In this document: in pieces, positions 63,249 to 64,000 of the stretch | Layout of the letters: each line of letters starts with the position of its first letter | How positions within the stretch are numbered: position 1 is the first letter of the stretch | Source: Strigops habroptila | Lineage: Eukaryota; Chordata; Aves; Psittaciformes; Psittacidae | DNA: 64,000 nucleotides | Reading direction: 5' to 3' | NCBI RefSeq assembly: GCF_004027225.2 | Contig: NC_044288.2 | Location: forward strand, 7,561,744-7,625,743 | Program-made: the position numbers and the translations under genes | The notes under the pieces: generated by a model | What the model was told of the DNA's origin: nothing | Seen by the model: the letters and a program-made list of their open reading frames with translations, nothing else | Databases searched by the model: none

Positions 63249-63362
63249 ATAAGACTGTGAAGCTATGGAAGGTCAGCGAGCGGGACAAGAGGACCAGAGG
63301 GATACAATCTCAAGGATGAGGATGGCCGTCTCCGGGACCCTCCATGATCACCAATGCTACGG
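63249..63362 (+). CDS. PPP2R2B: PPP2R2B common exon 4, with frame-breaking indels
   Basis: The acceptor is GCCCACAG (AG at 63247-63248) and the donor GTGAGT (GT at 63363-63364). The first 15 codons read DKTVKLWKVSERDKR, exactly B55-beta blade 2. The frame then breaks: one extra base at 63291-63293 shifts it to a TGA a few codons later. Allowing for that base the text continues PEGYNLKDEDGRLRDP, but a base is missing near 63342, and a further extra base lies between 63352 and 63356 before the expected TLR end. The exon is 114 nt, whereas 38 codons in phase 1 to 0 need 113. Splice sites and the other exons are intact. Sequencing or assembly error is the simplest cause; true loss of function cannot be excluded. 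Confidence 0.9.
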
Positions 63363-64000
63363 GTGAGTGTGGGGAGACCACGGCTCCCAAGGAGCCTTTC
63401 TCTTCAGCATCTTGGGTTAAACCAAGTTCAACCCTTGCTACGAGGGTGCTGAGGTGCTGGCACAGGGTGCCCAGAGAAGCTGTGGCTGCCCCATCCCTGG
63501 CAGTGTTCAAGGCCAGGTTGGACACAGGGGCTTGGAGCAACCTGCTCTAGTGGAAGGTGTCCCTGCCCGTGGCAGGGGTTGGAGCTGGAGGAGCTTTAAG
63601 GTCCCTTCCAACCCAAACCAGTCTATGATTCTGTGAAGCTGCTGGTGGTGTCACGGGTGTGCTGCAGCAATGCCATCCTGCATGGTGGGTCGATGTCAGA
63701 GGGCAGGGGTTGCTCCTTGTTTCAGAGCTTTGGCTGGTGTGCGGGTACGGGAGTGGAGCTGCTGCTGGAGTGATGCTGGCTCCGGGCAGTTCTGCCACCA
63801 AGCACCCCATTTCACGTCATGTTGGGTACCTCAGCGCATGGTGCTGGTGCTGCTGCAGTGCCCTGCATGTCCTGAGCATCCTGGCGAGGAGGCAGTTAAC
63901 AGGCTCTCCCTGCTTAGTGCACTCGCAACTGCAACTTCTGCTTTGGGAGCATAAGTATCTTCTCTAAATGAGTTTTCCTTCCAGCCTAAGGAGCTTAAAA
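63363..64000 (+). other. PPP2R2B intron 4, partial
   Basis: The intron after common exon 4 runs off the right edge. It holds a CR1 fragment at 63440-63637 and nothing else recognised. Confidence 0.85.
63440..63637 (+). mobile_element. CR1 LINE 3' fragment
   Basis: The segment reads CGAGGGTGCTGAGGTGCTGG then the standard CR1 3' blocks CCCATCCCTGGCAGTGTTCA and TGGAGCAACCTGCTCTAGTG, and ends near CTATGATTCTGTGAA. Plus orientation, about 200 bp. It starts only 78 bp after the exon 4 splice junction. Confidence 0.94.

Overview
This window is nuclear DNA from a bird. The evidence is the set of CR1 retrotransposon tails, whose ends carry the avian ATTCTATG/ATTCTGTG-type repeat, together with compact vertebrate introns and CpG islands. 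No bacterial or viral genes are present. Coding content is small: the 5' ends of two divergently transcribed genes, STK32A on the minus strand and PPP2R2B on the plus strand. As I recall it, the same pair is adjacent and head-to-head in human 5q32. I cannot name the species.

Layout. 1-6.9 kb: the first three coding exons of STK32A (a YANK-family Ser/Thr kinase), read right to left; the rest of the kinase lies beyond the left edge. 7.4-7.8 kb: a CpG island that is the likely STK32A promoter. 7.8-13.4 kb: intergenic, with one long and one short CR1 fragment. 13.46-30.86 kb: three alternative N-termini for PPP2R2B, the B55-beta regulatory subunit of protein phosphatase 2A. They are a B55-alpha/delta-like N-terminus split over two small exons (13458-13467 and 13611-13688), the mitochondrial Bbeta2 exon (16279-16357) inside a CpG island, and the cytosolic Bbeta1 exon (30794-30863) inside another. 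All three end in the same codon phase, so each can join the common exon at 60785. A fourth CpG island at about 19.06-19.59 kb has no recognised exon. 30.9-60.8 kb: a 30-kb intron with CR1 pieces and minisatellites, including a striking 675-bp pentamer array. 60.8-63.4 kb: three common exons encoding the start of the WD40 propeller; the remaining exons lie beyond the right edge.

The most notable observations are: (i) the B55-alpha-like N-terminus kept inside PPP2R2B next to the Bbeta2 and Bbeta1 starts; (ii) a 135-unit CYRTG pentamer array with no phase slip and variation limited to transitions, mostly as expected from CpG decay, plus a seven-unit copy of the same pentamer just upstream of the Bbeta1 start; (iii) three small indels in PPP2R2B common exon 4 that break its reading frame and look like assembly errors; (iv) an upstream ORF overlapping the Bbeta1 start; and (v) an orphan CpG island. 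Most long open frames elsewhere are chance products of GC-rich or repetitive DNA.
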